DNA from: Tachypleus tridentatus | Taxonomy: Eukaryota; Arthropoda; Merostomata; Xiphosura; Limulidae | Length of the DNA: 64,000 bases | Assembly: GCF_004210375.1 (NCBI RefSeq) | Contig: NC_134833.1 | Coordinates: 46,060,782-46,124,781 of the forward strand | Direction: 5' to 3' | Part shown: positions 1-11,219 of the stretch, in pieces | Position numbering within the stretch: the stretch's first letter is position 1 | Layout of the letters: every line of letters starts with the position of its first letter | Notes under the pieces: generated by a model | Databases searched by the model: none | Seen by the model: only the letters and a program-made list of their open reading frames with translations | What the model was told of the DNA's origin: nothing | Position numbers and translations under genes: made by a program

Positions 1-505
1 CTATATTTAAAAAAGGACTGCATGCAAAATACAAATTATTTGTTCGGAACTACAGGTGATTGAAATGTATTACAGTTTGATTCGAAAACACAAAACGTGT
101 AATTAGATTGCTTTCAACATACACAATAAAAACTAGTGAGCTCTTCATAGCAGGTCTTCACAGACTAAGAATTAGGTAGTACCTTTGGTAGTTTCATATC
201 GAAACGATTTTAGTGAATAATGTAGTTCGCAAATATATTGATGAATACAGCCTGGATTGTCTTCTGTTGTAATGCTGGAACATATAGCTGAATTTAGTAC
301 ATGACCTATACTGAATTTCCAGAGTCCGAATTAGAACTTGAAAAAACATCACCTAAAGCGTTTATATCTGAGGCATAAATGTGACTATAGGAACGTCTTA
401 TTCCAAATATCGATTCAACAAATAACATGCCTTCTTAAGTTAGCCACCAGACTCATTTCTTTATTATTTTTTTACTCGACATGATTGCTAAAAACAACAG
501 CTATG
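1..505. other. AT-rich intergenic sequence, nothing recognised
   Basis: No long ORF, repeat family or RNA gene is visible before the left end of the mariner element. Stop codons are frequent in all frames. Confidence 0.5.
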
Positions 506-507
506 TA

Positions 508-1782
508 TCAGGTCATCCCTTAAGTAATGTACGATTTTAAGTTCAGAAAAAGAGAAAGGATTTCAAATGCTTTTATTGTTATTTAGTCAATAATATATGT
601 TCCATTGTTATTAATTACTTCCTGCCAACGATTCACAAGCTTCTGAATGCCACTTCTATAAAATTTTGGGGTTTGGAGGAAAAGAATGTTGAGAGGGTAG
701 TTTTGAAATCTTCATGTGTTCGAAGGTTTTTCCATCGAGATAGTTCTACAAACTTCGGAATAGATGATAGTCAGATGAGCCAAGGTCTGGAGAATAATAA
801 AGATATGGAAGTTTTTACCAGTCTAGCTCTTCAATCTTTGTAAATGTGATACTTGCTGTATGGGGCCATGCATTATCCTGGTGTAACACAACTCATATAC
901 ACCTGATCAAAGCATACCTCTTTTCTGTCAGTGCAACATGCAAGTGCTCTAACTGTTGACAATATAAGTCTGATATAATCGTTACATTGAGTGGCAGCAA
1001 CTCAAAGTGGATCACACCAATAATATTCCACCAAACGCTTAAGAAGACTTTCTTAGGGTGGAGATCCATTTTGAGCTGTGCTTTAGCCAGTGTATCTGTA
1101 CTGAACCATTGTCTACAGCGCTTAAGATTTTTTATAAAATATCCAATTTTTTATCTCCAGTCATTAACCTGTCCAATAAAGGTAAGTTACGTTCACGAGA
1201 TTGCAGAGAAGTGCAACTGTCCATTCTTGTTCTAAAATTAACTTCTGTCAAATTATCGGAGGACCCATTTTTCAAGTTTTGACACCTTTCTAAGCTGTTG
1301 CAGATGAACTGTTGAATGGGTTGAATTAAGCTTCTGTGCTAGTTCTTTAACTGTTATAGCACAATCTTCATCAAGTGTCAGCAACAAGTCATCATTAAAA
1401 TCAACACGACGACATGAACGTAGCGCATCACTTAAGCTGTAGTCACTTGATCTGAACTTCTGAAACCACCTTCGACATTTTCTTTCATTGAGACTCTGCA
1501 CCTTAAACACCTTAAATGTTTCGTGTAGTTTCTGCGGCACTATTGCCTTTTTCAAACTCATGAAACATTATATGCCTAATGTGCTCCTCAGACACATCCA
1601 TCTTCATAATGGTTTATTTGATAAAATATCTGAAAAAGCGGAGTTGGGTTAGTTTCTCTTATTTGTCTGAACATTTTATACACATCCTATTACATATTTT
1701 AGTCATTAAAGCCTTCTTCAAAGACAAATGATGATACACTTTCTGTATTAAATTTTCGGACATTACTTATGGGATGACCTGA
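508..1782 (-). mobile_element. mariner-family DNA transposon, decayed, both TIRs present
   Basis: A 1,275-bp element bounded by matching terminal inverted repeats. The left end begins TCAGGTCATCCC at 508 and the right end finishes with its reverse complement at 1782; about 30 of the outer 35 bases pair. Both ends are flanked by TA (506-507 and 1783-1784), the target duplication expected of Tc1/mariner elements. Length and internal gene order fit mariner, which is usually about 1.3 kb. The transposase inside, on the minus strand, is a pseudogene. Confidence 0.93.
583..1607 (-). pseudogene. mariner transposase pseudogene
   Basis: The reading runs from MKMDVSEEH near 1607 to a stop at 583-585, about the 345 codons usual for mariner. 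The best frame (1561-1253) has the N-terminal helix-turn-helix region with RRWFQKFRSSDYSLSD, and ends at KLEKWVL. All three catalytic positions of the D,D34D family are still readable in shifted frames: TGDKK near 1180, HQDNAWPHTA near 870 and SPDLGSSDYHLF near 775. Several frameshifts and stops separate them, including one near 1519, so no functional enzyme can be made. Family assignment rests on these motifs and the TIRs. Confidence 0.92.
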
Positions 1783-1983
1783 TACATTATTTAATTATTT
1801 TGTTTCACGGTGTGGACTTAATAAACTAAGTTGCTAAAATTGAAACAAAAATTATCGATTAGATTTCCTTACGGTTCAGAAATAATAATAAAGCTGTAAA
1901 CGTGCATGCTGTAGTGATTTTTAAGGACGGGATTGCGTTCATACTTAGGATTTATTATACAAGAAGTCATTAGATCGCTCTCT

Positions 1984-2107
1984 TTGTTTATTTAGAATTT
2001 AGTACAAAGCTACACAATGGGATATCTATGCTCTGCTCACCACGAGTACCAAAACTCGGTTTTTAGCCGTGGGAGTTTGCAGACACACCGCTCTGCCACT
2101 GGGAGGT
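1984..2107 (-). repeat. SINE-3 (tRNA-headed, third family)
   Basis: On the minus strand this reads as a tRNA-like head with a B-box-like TTTTGGTACTCG, then a tail containing AGATATCCC and GTAGCTTTGTAC. At least ten related copies occur in the window, which defines the family. No clear target duplication was found. Confidence 0.75.
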
Positions 2108-2340
2108 GAATGATTCTCCAATATTTAGATTTTGTTTTGATGTTGCCATAACAGCTAGATATTTATAGTTCATTATACCTGTACATAATTATGAAGCTTT
2201 GATAAATAAACATTATCAATTTCGGTTGCGAATCGAAAATATTTATTTAATTCTATTTTCAAGTTTTCTTTGTAATATAGCTGTTTAGGTAGGCAAGTAA
2301 TATATTTTATGACCACTGAATTCGGTGTATTTGTTTGAAA

Positions 2341-2450
2341 TTAAACAAGAAGCTGCGCAATAGGCTATCTGGGCTCTGCTCATCACAGGTATCGAAACCT
2401 GGCTTTTAGTGGTGAAAGTCCACAGACATATTGCTGTCCCACTGGGGAGA
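2341..2450 (-). repeat. SINE-3 copy
   Basis: Reverse strand matches the SINE-3 pattern: CCCCAGTGG head, GGTTTCGATACC B-box-like block, then AGATAGCC and a GCTTCTTG tail. It lies 233 bp from the previous copy in the same orientation and is clearly diverged from it. Confidence 0.75.
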
Positions 2451-3045
2451 GGATTCGGTGTAACAGTATTTTGTGCATGAGGAGTACGTTATATCAGAAC
2501 GATTTTTAATATGCAAATCAGTAAACAATGTGAAATTATCACAGATAAACACGAAGTGGAACTGAATGCGTGAAAATTACATTGTTTCCCGTTACGTAGG
2601 TGGTGTGGTGATACCGGACACTCATCACTTTCAGACGTAAAATATTCAAACACTTAAATCATAAAGATGTGTTCAGACATAGGCGTCCGCAGAGGACATT
2701 TGCTCCTTTGTATTATCAATTTTGTCCAGTTATAGCGTTCATGTAATTTATAATCTTACGGAAATCCATAGTTCATATCAAAGATTTAGAATTTACAAAA
2801 CAGAAATGCCTGTCGTACCTAAGACATCTTTAGAAATAAGAAAGGAAAATAATGTAGATTAAAGTAGGACACCATAACTAACCAGAAAGTGACCAGTAAT
2901 ACGTCATACTGTAAGGGGTCTAAAATGAACGCGCCATATAATCAATAGCTCAACAACAAAATCACTTAGAAATAAATTTAACACTTACGAAAATACAGTT
3001 AATAAACAAGTGCCAGGACTTCAAACCAATATTAATAAACAGTTT

Positions 3046-3190
3046 GGCCCGGCATGACCAGGTGGTTAATCTGAGGGTAGCGGGTTCGAATTCCCGTCAC
3101 ACTAAACATGCTCGTCCTTTCAGCCGTGGGGGTGTTAAAATATGATGGTCAATTCCACTATTCGTTGGTAAAAAGAGTATTAATGGTGTG
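3046..3190 (+). repeat. SINE-1 copy, 3' truncated
   Basis: Starts with the tRNA-like head GGCCCGGCATGACCAGG, has the B box GGTTCGAATTCCCG, then the linker up to CACTATTCGTTGGTAAAA. The conserved core and 3' tail are lost. The A-box part lacks about 15 bases compared with other copies. Confidence 0.85.
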
Positions 3191-3604
3191 TGTACGTCAC
3201 CGTTAGGGAAAATAGTATCATACTAATTACTAATTAATCACCTTAATCATACTAATTCGCTTACTTTAAATGTGTCTATGCATATATTATTCTTTTAGGC
3301 TTCTTCTTGTTGCTCTGAACGTTTTCAACGTTGGATCTTGTCTTCCACATGATATTTCATAATCCTGCTGTTTTTCCATCAGTGATTTCAAGTGCTGTTG
3401 AGTATTTCGTCAGTCACTTCCAAGGAAGGAAGATACCACGCCCCAAGTAATGTTTGGCTGGCATGTACCCTGTAGATTCACGAATAGAAGTTTTAATATC
3501 TAGCGAAAATTCAGATAAGTTATTATCCGAAGTTGGATTATGTTTTCTATATAAATAAGTATCATTCAACTAATATTTCTATTTACTATTTCAGTAATGC
3601 TAGA

Positions 3605-3817
3605 CTAAGGATGATATGGAGTTGTAAATATATGTTTAATTTCAATAATTTTACAAAATTTATCAAGGAAATGAGACACAAACTGTAGACCATTACCAGA
3701 TACAAGAGTCTTAGGAATATCATATCTACACAAGCATTTATTAAATAATGGATAAAATTGGTTTGAATTCACCATTTCTAACAACTTTTTTGTGTAATAA
3801 AGAACATTATCATTCAA
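3605..3817 (-). pseudogene. Ty3/gypsy integrase core fragment
   Basis: A 70-codon open stretch contains PKTLVSGNGLQFVSHF and then TTPYHP, the order found in the catalytic core of Ty3/gypsy integrases (SDNGxQF, then the PYHPQ block). The second catalytic Asp of the SDNG motif is Gly here. The frame stops just after TPYHP where functional elements continue with QGNGMVE-like sequence. No LTR or reverse transcriptase is visible nearby, so this is an isolated relic. Confidence 0.75.
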
Positions 3818-3888
3818 GGTGCAGTGTTTGAATATACTTACAGTATAGACGGTCTGGTAATATTATAGTTCTCAACTAAGTGCACATA

Positions 3889-4612
3889 CACTGCTGGCTA
3901 AAATCTTAAGGCCGATGAACATAAAGAAAAAAATATACATTTTACGTTGTTAGACTCAACCACTTATTTGAGTAGAGCTTCGAAAGATGAAAATAAGAAA
4001 AGGGGAAATAAAAATAAAAAACTTTTGCAGCATTTAATAGGAAAATGTGAACAAAATGAAATTAGCCTAAATACTAGCTGGTCAAAAGTTTAAGACCAAA
4101 CTGAAACAAAGCGTTAATAGGTAAACACGTAACGAAATCTAGTCATTTGTGTTCAAGCATTAGCGTTGTCAACGTATCCCACTGACATCTCCTGTGTTAC
4201 GTCAATTCCAAACAGTGCATGACCTTCGTGAAGCCATCTTCACCATTTGGAATAACATTCCAGCCAGCCTTAGGCAAACGATTATGTCGACCATGCCAAA
4301 GCGAATGTTTTCAGTTATTCGCAATGACGGCCGTGCAACACACCACTGAGACCTCTTGTTGGGCATTTCCTACCCTGTTTAGGACTTCTTTTTGGTACGG
4401 TCTTAAACTTTTGACCAGCTAGTATTTAGGCTAATTTCATAGTGTTCACATTTTCCCTATTAAATGCTAAAAAATGTTTTTTTTTGTTTTTATTTTCCCT
4501 TTTCTTATTTTCATCTTTTGAAGCTCTACTCAAATAAGTGGTTGAGTTTAACAACGCAAAATGCATATTTTTTTCTTAATGTTCATCGGCCTTAAGATTT
4601 TGGCTAGCTATG
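3889..4612 (+). mobile_element. Tc1-type element, internally deleted, long inverted repeats
   Basis: Two arms, 3889-4097 and 4399-4612, are inverted repeats of about 210 bp. They are flanked by TA at 3887-3888 and 4613-4614. Each arm has a motif at its outer end (AAAATCTTAAGGCC) and a related motif at its inner end (CAAAAGTTTAAGACC), the IR/DR arrangement known from Sleeping-Beauty-like Tc1 elements. Only the last part of the transposase remains between the arms. Confidence 0.88.
4197..4349 (+). pseudogene. Tc1 transposase C-terminal remnant
   Basis: About 50 in-frame codons ending at a stop read as the Tc1 transposase C-terminus: LREAIFTIWNNIP, then TIMSTMPKRMFSVIRNDG. This block follows the third catalytic residue in full-length Tc1 proteins, so the whole DNA-binding and catalytic part is missing. 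The frame is undamaged although it cannot work alone, which points to a fairly recent internal deletion. It belongs to a different Tc1 family from the element at 4693-6309. Confidence 0.8.
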
Positions 4613-4692
4613 TATGTCTATATTCATCATATGTAGCTTTTCGAGTAGCCAATTGTTTTGTAATATTAACATTGACAGTTACAATAAATTTA

Positions 4693-6309
4693 CAGTTACG
4701 ACAGAAAGTGTTCGTACCCCTGCGTCCCAAGTAGTTTTTTGCTCATAACTTAGAAAGTATCACGATTAGGCTAATAAACGTAAAATATATTATAAATATT
4801 ATATTAACACACATCCACATAATTTTATGTAAATTAAACGACAAATAAACTGTTTATAAACAAATAATCAAAAATAGAAGGAGCTGAAAGTGTTCGGACA
4901 TTTCAGAACGTGTGAAATAACTGATATCCCCGTAAAAGTTTTGTTTAGTTTGGCGAATAAACTACATTAAGCCATTTCAGAACTAGATACTGGGCTCATA
5001 ATTATTGGAATTTCGCCAGCAAAAAATTTACTTCCGGCAATTTAGCGCCGTCTCCGTCATTATCTGCTTGGTCATCATGGCGAACAGGAAACAACTGTCC
5101 AGTATTGTAAAAAACCGAATTATTGTAAAATACAAGTCTCGTATGTCTCTTTCCGGTACTGCTACACAACTTAATGTGCCGAAATCTACTGTTCAAAGCA
5201 TAATTGCCAAGTTTAAGCTAACAGGATCAAATGCTAACTTCCCTCGTTCCGGACGCCCCACCACAATTCCAGAGAGAACCAAGATGAAGGTTGTCAGAGA
5301 AGTTAGTAGGAACCCTCGTTTAACACGTAATGACATACAAAACTGGTAAGGGAAACTGGGGTTGAAGTAAGCACCTCTACAGTTACAAACATGTTACGCT
5401 TTTGGGGTTCAAAGCATGCCGTCTTTGTAGAACTCCATATTTAAAGCCTGTTCATTTAAAAGCATAATTGAGGTATGCAAAAAAGCATGTAGATAAACCT
5501 TTACTTATTGGAAGAGTTTTCTTTGGTCCGACGAGAGTAAAATAGAGCTTTTCGGCTGCAATGATGTTCGCTATATTTTCCGTAAGAAGGAGGAACGAAA
5601 TCTTCCAAATAACACCTTCCCTACAGTTACACACGGAGGTGGTTCGATCATGCTATGGGGCTCCTTCAGCTCTTTTGGTGTAGACAGCCTTCACCGCGTC
5701 AACGGAATCATGAAAAAAGAAGAGTACGTTGATATATTAGGCACTTAAATCAAGAATGATGCTCGGAACTTGCGACTTGGGCGTCACTGGATCTTCCAGC
5801 ACGGCAATGATTAAGCACGCATTGAAATATGTGCAATCCTGGTTGCAGAGAAACCATATAAGCGTTCTGGAGTGGTCATCGCAGTAACCCGATCTCAACC
5901 AAATTGAAAACGTTTGGCATGAGTTGAAGACCAGGGCTCATCAGCGTCATCCGAAAAACTTGCAAGAGTTGGAGGCATTCTGTGAAGAAGAATGAAAGAA
6001 AATACCAGTCGGGTACTGTCAAACAATCATGGAGAGCTATGAGGAGAGATTGCGCCAAGTAATTCACCTGAAAGGTTACACAACTCACCATTAAAGTAAA
6101 CGCACAAACACTTTCTGCCCCTCCTATGTTTGGTTATTTGTTTATAAAGTGTTTATTTGTCGTTCAATTTACATAAAAAATTATGTAGATGTGTGTTAGT
6201 ATAATATTTATAATATACTCTACTTTCATTGTCCTAATAATGATACTTTTTAAGTTATGAGGAAGAACTACTCACCACGCAGGGATACGAACATTTTGTG
6301 TCGTAACTG
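4693..6309 (+). mobile_element. Full-length Tc1-type transposon with IR/DR ends
   Basis: A 1,617-bp element flanked by TA at 4691-4692 and 6310-6311. The outer ends read CAGTTACGACA and its complement; the inverted repeats extend about 210 bp inward. The outer motif GAAAGTGTTCGTACC (about 4705) recurs as GAAAGTGTTCGGAC at the inner edge (about 4886), and the right arm mirrors this near 6103. Size and structure fit a complete Tc1 unit. Confidence 0.92.
5077..6094 (+). pseudogene. Tc1 transposase pseudogene
   Basis: Starts at MANRKQLSSIV and is open for 90 codons through a paired-type helix-turn-helix (MSLSGTATQLNVPKSTV) and the GRP box (RSGRPTTIP). After a frameshift near 5347 the catalytic part is readable in pieces: FLWSDESKIELFG with the first Asp near 5530, GGGSIMLWGSF near 5640, and DLNQIENVWHEL with the terminal Glu near 5905. 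The second-Asp block is corrupted (FQHGND followed by a stop, near 5805). It ends KGYTTHH then TAA at 6092-6094. Length matches the usual 340 residues, but several frame breaks make it inactive. Confidence 0.92.
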
Positions 6310-6311
6310 TA

Positions 6312-7274
6312 GGTGATGACTTATTGATATTCAAATCTGGAGTTTTTTCTGGGGGATCAGAAAGATGTCCAGACAAGGAATTAGGGAATTGGTTCTCTTT
6401 TCCTTTTCTGTGCAGTGTATGCTCAGTAACAAACATTTAATTTTTGGAACTTTCAGAATATTCGCATTCCATATTCAGCAAGCTATTTTGAACTTGGTAA
6501 ATTATTAGGTACAGACGTATTATAAAATCTAAAATCCAACATATTCCAAAATTTGGGCACGTAATGAAAACAATAACCATCCCTACTTGATTACGAATTT
6601 CAACATCATCTCATCTTGATTATCAAATCTGCGAGGTAAGGTTTTTGTTTAAAATATTGGTTTTAATTTTTCTTAATTATTACTCTTTAAATGTGAATAT
6701 TGCACTTCTTCAATCGGTATCTCCTCAGTCACAAAGTCATGCCTAACAGATTGCAAATTTAATTCAAGAACATTTGTGAAGAAATTAATGGTTTTCTAAT
6801 CCAATATGAAGAGATAGTCCAAGTTTTGTTGACAACAAAACATTAGTCATTAATGTTATTTGTAACTACTAGTTTTGTTTTAAAACATCATCACAGCTTA
6901 TACTTCGTCATTATTTTTGTAATACACATGTTACCTTTAATCCAAGGTTTGAGTTCAAGTATTGGATCATTTCTTTTGATTTGCTACCATATATTTTAAT
7001 TTAATAATTAATACTCCGATCCTATATTTATACAACCTATTACTTTCAAACCATTAATTTTTAAGGTTAGGTTCGACAGATCCGTTTCAGTTATTGATGA
7101 ATAGTTAATGACGGATTTTACTTTCACGAAACTCGGAACATCCTTCTTCGATTCCTGTTCTCCTTTACAAATCACCGTTCTTTGTTGCTATATACCCTGT
7201 TTACATATTTTCTTTTCTTTGGACAATGCACAGATAAATACACTATCTGATTATAAGTGGTGCACTGCACGAGT
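6312..7274. other. AT-rich sequence without recognisable features
   Basis: Nearly 1 kb between the Tc1 element and the next SINE. Reading both strands showed no protein family, tandem repeat or inverted repeat. Confidence 0.5.
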
Positions 7275-7288
7275 CTATTACGGCACTC

Positions 7289-7562
7289 GGCCTGGCATGG
7301 CCAAGCGCGTAAGGCGTGCGACTCGTAATCCGAGGGTCGCGGGTTCGCGCCCGCGTCGCGCTAAACATGCTCGCCCTCCCAGCCGTGAGGGCGTATAATA
7401 TGATGGTCAATCCCACTATTCGTTGGTAAAAGAGTAGCCCAAGAGTTGGCGTTGGGTGGTGATGACCAGCTGTCTTTCCTCTAGCCTTACACTGATAAAT
7501 TAGGGACGGGCTAGCACAGATAGCCCTCGAGTAGCTTTGTGCGAAATTCAAAAACAAACAAA
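7289..7562 (+). repeat. SINE-1, full length, 14-bp target duplication
   Basis: Complete copy: tRNA-like head (CCTGGCATGGCCAAGCGCG), B box GGGTTCGCGCCC, linker, conserved core with TGGGTGGTGATGA, then the tail ending in ACAAACAAAC. It is flanked by perfect CTATTACGGCACTC repeats (7275-7288 and 7563-7576), direct evidence of target-primed insertion. It belongs to the GCGCG-headed subtype. Confidence 0.95.
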
Positions 7563-7576
7563 CTATTACGGCACTC

Positions 7577-9390
7577 AATTTTAATTACTTCACTGTCAAA
7601 GTTTCTTGTTCCAGCAATGCTTGTATTGTTCTGTAAACAAAAGCACATCAGCAATAGGTATAACAAAGTCAAAATCCAAGTATATAAAGAACATACGGTT
7701 TTGATATTATACAGTTCACAATTTTTCTTTCTGTACCTTTAGAATTCCATAATTCACAAATTTTCGCTATTTTCCAAATAAATGTTCTCAACTGTCTCAC
7801 CTGAATTAGCTTGGCACTTCTTACGAAAGGGTTCCTTAGTCAATTCAATATTATTTAAAACCACTGGGTACAGACTAATCAACGTTTATTTAAATTTCCT
7901 CCAGTGTTTCAAAGTCGTCTGAAATACTTCCATCATTCAAGTGGCTCTCCCCTCAAACAAGAAGCCAAAGTTTCCACCCATTCATACTCAGGTGTTTGAT
8001 ACATATAAAAATGTCTTTTTAAACTCTTAAGAAACTCCAAGATATTAAATTCGACTTTCCGTCGAACTTCTCAGTAGTGGTAGTGGGTTGATTGCAGTGA
8101 CGTAAAACGATGTATTTTCCACAGATCTGTAGGTAGAATGTACTGTCGAAGTTTGGTTCAGGAGGGAAAGACGTAGGTTCTCTACCTGGTAGATCAGTCA
8201 CGGTGTAAGTTAAAATTTCTACTTGATCAGTCAGTACTGATAACTTTAAGATTTAATTGAACTTAAATTATTGCTGAATTAATCACTTAATATAAAGTTG
8301 AGAAACAAACAAATAAAAAGGAAAAGGTATTGCTTCTATACCATATGTAGGAAAATAATACCGACAGTTGAAAACTGGATGAAAGACCTAGCCAAAAAAT
8401 GACATTACGTGGTGACACTCGATACGTCGTACATTTGTATATGTACCTTGATAACTACAACAAGTCTCAGGCCTCTTTATATCTCTCAGTGTGTGAAACA
8501 AATTTCCAGTAGTTTACTAGCATGTTACAAAACACTTTTCAAGGATTTACGGTCATCACTCAAAGAGCAAGTTAGATATCAGAAGAGTGGATAAAAAGGT
8601 AAAGATAGACTCCTCTTGTATCGGATAAATGTTCTGAATCATTTGTACCACAGATTTGTTTGAGGTCAGTAGATATCACCAAGAGAGAAGGTTTCCAGTT
8701 GTACTTCATTTCAACAGTCGCATACTTCGAACAATCAGAAACGGGTATTCGTGTTATTCCATAAGAAAACACACCAATCATGTTGCTAGAAGCACCACCA
8801 ATGAATTTCCGAGCGATCAGACAGTTAAAATGGGCGCTGGAAAACCGTCATCCTTGTGCACTCGCTGAATTATATAAAGCCAGCAAGGACAAATGATGTT
8901 CTCTAGACACGACATCCTCATGAGAAAAAACAAACAAACTTTTTTTAAAATAGAAACTACGGCTATTGTCCAAATGCCCGGCCGTTGGGTAGAACATAAT
9001 AGATGTAACAACATCTACTGTAACTGCGTATTGAGGTCCCAAAATTGTTTGAGTGTAACGTAGTGAACCCCCTGTATAAGTGTTACTCACATAAGTGTAG
9101 CAAGTGTCATTTCCTAATTGTACTTTATTTTTTACTAGTAAACCAGTCGGTTTTAAAATAATTTGCTTCTATACGCATGTAAAAGAGGAGGGAAAGAAAT
9201 TAATGAGATAATGCTAATAATGTATACATTTTACTATCTCCACATCACTTTAGTAATGTGTGAAGATGTTTTTCAAAAAACAATACGTACACTTGCGAGT
9301 GTTGTCTCCTGCCTATATGTATAACAATGTAGAGAAATATAGACCTTCCCCCCCAAAAAAAAGAAGTCAGTTAGAGCAAATTTCCTATTG
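7577..9390. other. AT-rich sequence without recognisable features
   Basis: No family recognised. ORFs of 60-80 codons on both strands overlap and lack motifs, so I treat them as chance. Confidence 0.5.
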
Positions 9391-9503
9391 TTTGGTTGTT
9401 GTGAACTACACAAATGGCTATTTTTGCTCTGTTTAACACGGGTATCAAAACCTGGTTTCTAGCTGTGTAAGTCTGCAGAGATACTGCTATACACCTGGGG
9501 AGC
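9391..9503 (-). repeat. SINE-3 copy
   Basis: Minus strand shows CCCCAGGTG, the GGTTTTGATACCCG B-box-like block and a degraded tail. Substitutions are frequent, suggesting an old copy. Confidence 0.65.
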
Positions 9504-9979
9504 TACTGCTGGTAACCGAACATTGCAAAATCTATTCTGTATTACAATAATTTCTTAATTAAAAGATAAGTGCAAGTTTGAACACATAATTTGTTTATAA
9601 ACTATCGTGAGAAGAACAATATATTATATTTATTATTTGTTTTGTTTGCAGAAAGCTACTCGATCTGCCGTATCTATTATTCTTACATTTCAACTTAGAA
9701 GAAACAAACATGCAATTATTATGAAAGCATTGCATAACGATGATTTTGATAAAAATATTTTTTATGATACCAAGTTCAGGTTAGCTTCTCATACTTAAGT
9801 TTCGACCAATGAGGCTTTAAAAATCGATTTATCTTCCCTATTATGTTAGCACAGATATAAGGGTGAACTAACGAGTTTCAGATGATATTTCAAACCTAAA
9901 CGGCACCTATTGCAACCTGGGATCAGCCCCTGCCACCTATATAAAAAGCAGGATTGATAGCCACTTTTATAATAAATCT

Positions 9980-10074
9980 CAATGGTTGATTGACAAGTCT
10001 CCAGGCTTAAGACCTTAAAATCTGAGTTTCGATACCCGTAGTAGGCAGAACGCAGAGAGTAGATTGTGTAGCTG
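9980..10074 (+). repeat. SINE-3 copy, degenerate
   Basis: Plus-strand AAGTCT, GAGTTTCGATACCCGTAGT, GGCAGAACGCAGAGAGTAG and TGTGTAGCT follow the SINE-3 order, with a damaged head. Confidence 0.6.
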
Positions 10075-10282
10075 AAAGTGTGGATCGTGTTCAGTGATAT
10101 TTTGTAGGCTGGAACTTTGGACCACACGAAACGTAGCTTAGCGTTTAACCACCAGCTGCCCGTCTGAATTTGAAAATATTCTTGAAAATGAAGGAAGATA
10201 TGGCGACAAATAATATTCATAGCTTTTACGACCTTGGTTTCAATCTGTTTATTTTTCTTATTACAGCTCCCCCAAACCAATT

Positions 10283-10303
10283 AATATATATATATATATA
10301 TAA
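10283..10303. repeat. (TA)n microsatellite
   Basis: About ten TA units. Similar short TA runs occur near 26430, 33121-33150, 34972-34995 and 43408-43428. Confidence 0.9.
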
Positions 10304-10384
10304 ATATGGAAAATATACTCAAGAAATATCCACTCTAGCAGTAATTTAGCAGTGTTACACAGTAAACGAAAGGTAGCTAATCAA

Positions 10385-10557
10385 TACTACTCACCGCCAA
10401 CTCTTAGGCTACTTTTTAATCAACGAATAGTAGAATTGACGGTACACTATAACATCCCCACAGCTGAAAAGGTGAACGTGTTCTGTAACGGGGACTTCAA
10501 CTCGCGACCAACAGGTTGTGAATCGAACGCCCTAACTACTAGGCCATGTCATGTCCA
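10385..10557 (-). repeat. SINE-1 copy, 3' truncated
   Basis: Reverse strand begins in the tRNA-like head (GGCCTAGTAGTTAGGGCG), passes a decayed B-box region and ends in the GGCGGTGAGTAGT core. The tail is absent. It is one of only two minus-strand SINE-1 copies before 41 kb. Confidence 0.8.
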
Positions 10558-10610
10558 GTAGTAAGTCTGAGAGCTTATTGTACCAGAAATTTAGATTTTA
10601 ATACCAAAGG

Positions 10611-10662
10611 GGCACAGCACAGGCAGCCCATTGACTAGTTATGCACTTAACATCAAACAAAC
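10611..10662 (+). repeat. SINE-3 3' tail fragment
   Basis: GCACAGGCAGCCCATTGACT followed by a CACTTAACATCAAACAAAC tail matches the end of SINE-3. The head is missing. Confidence 0.55.
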
Positions 10663-10693
10663 ATAGAAATCCAATGCCTTAAAGATGTGATTC

Positions 10694-10795
10694 AGCCTCA
10701 TAGTGGTACAGCGGTATGGTTGCATATTCACACTGTTAGAAACTGGGTTTCGATATAGTGGTGGGCAGAGTTTTGCGTTTAATTTCAATCAACAA
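10694..10795 (+). repeat. SINE-3 copy
   Basis: TAGTGGTACAGCGGTATG is a well-preserved tRNA-like head. GGGTTTCGATA forms the B-box-like block, followed by GTGGTGGGCAGAG and a truncated tail. Confidence 0.75.
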
Positions 10796-11096
10796 CATGT
10801 GGCTCAATCAAATGAGAACAATTTTAATTGATAAAAACACACATATAAAATCACTCTATCATTAATTATTATCAATTCTTCCTGCTTGTGTGTGTTATTA
10901 TAAGCGATTTCATGTTATTTTTGTAAATGTTATTAATGTAAGACGGAGCTCTGCAATACAAGATTTAATAATAAGTTCTTAACCACATAAGAAGAACAAA
11001 CACGTGATTTCTTAAATTGTTATTGTATACGTTCGGTGGCGTTTTTCTTCTGATTTGTTGATCATAATTTATAACAGTCATTTCATTTACTTCAAG

Positions 11097-11219
11097 TCAC
11101 CCACTAGCACAGGGGTATTCTACAGACATACAACAATAGAATCCGCGTTTCGATAATCGTGGTGGGAAAAACATAGATAACCCAATATGATGCGCTGTGC
11201 TTAACTTCAAAGAAACAAA
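11097..11219 (+). repeat. SINE-3 copy
   Basis: Head CCCACTAGCACAGGGGTAT, then GCGTTTCGATAATCGTGGTGG, ATAACCC and the GTGCTTAACTTCAAAG tail. Full-length order is preserved. Confidence 0.75.

Noticed and set aside
7289..7362. Functional tRNA gene
   Set aside because: A and B boxes look tRNA-like, but the segment is the head of a dispersed repeat with a SINE tail and target duplication.
9846..10280. 144-codon minus-strand ORF
   Set aside because: The longest non-transposon ORF, but it runs antisense through a SINE-3 copy and has no motif elsewhere.
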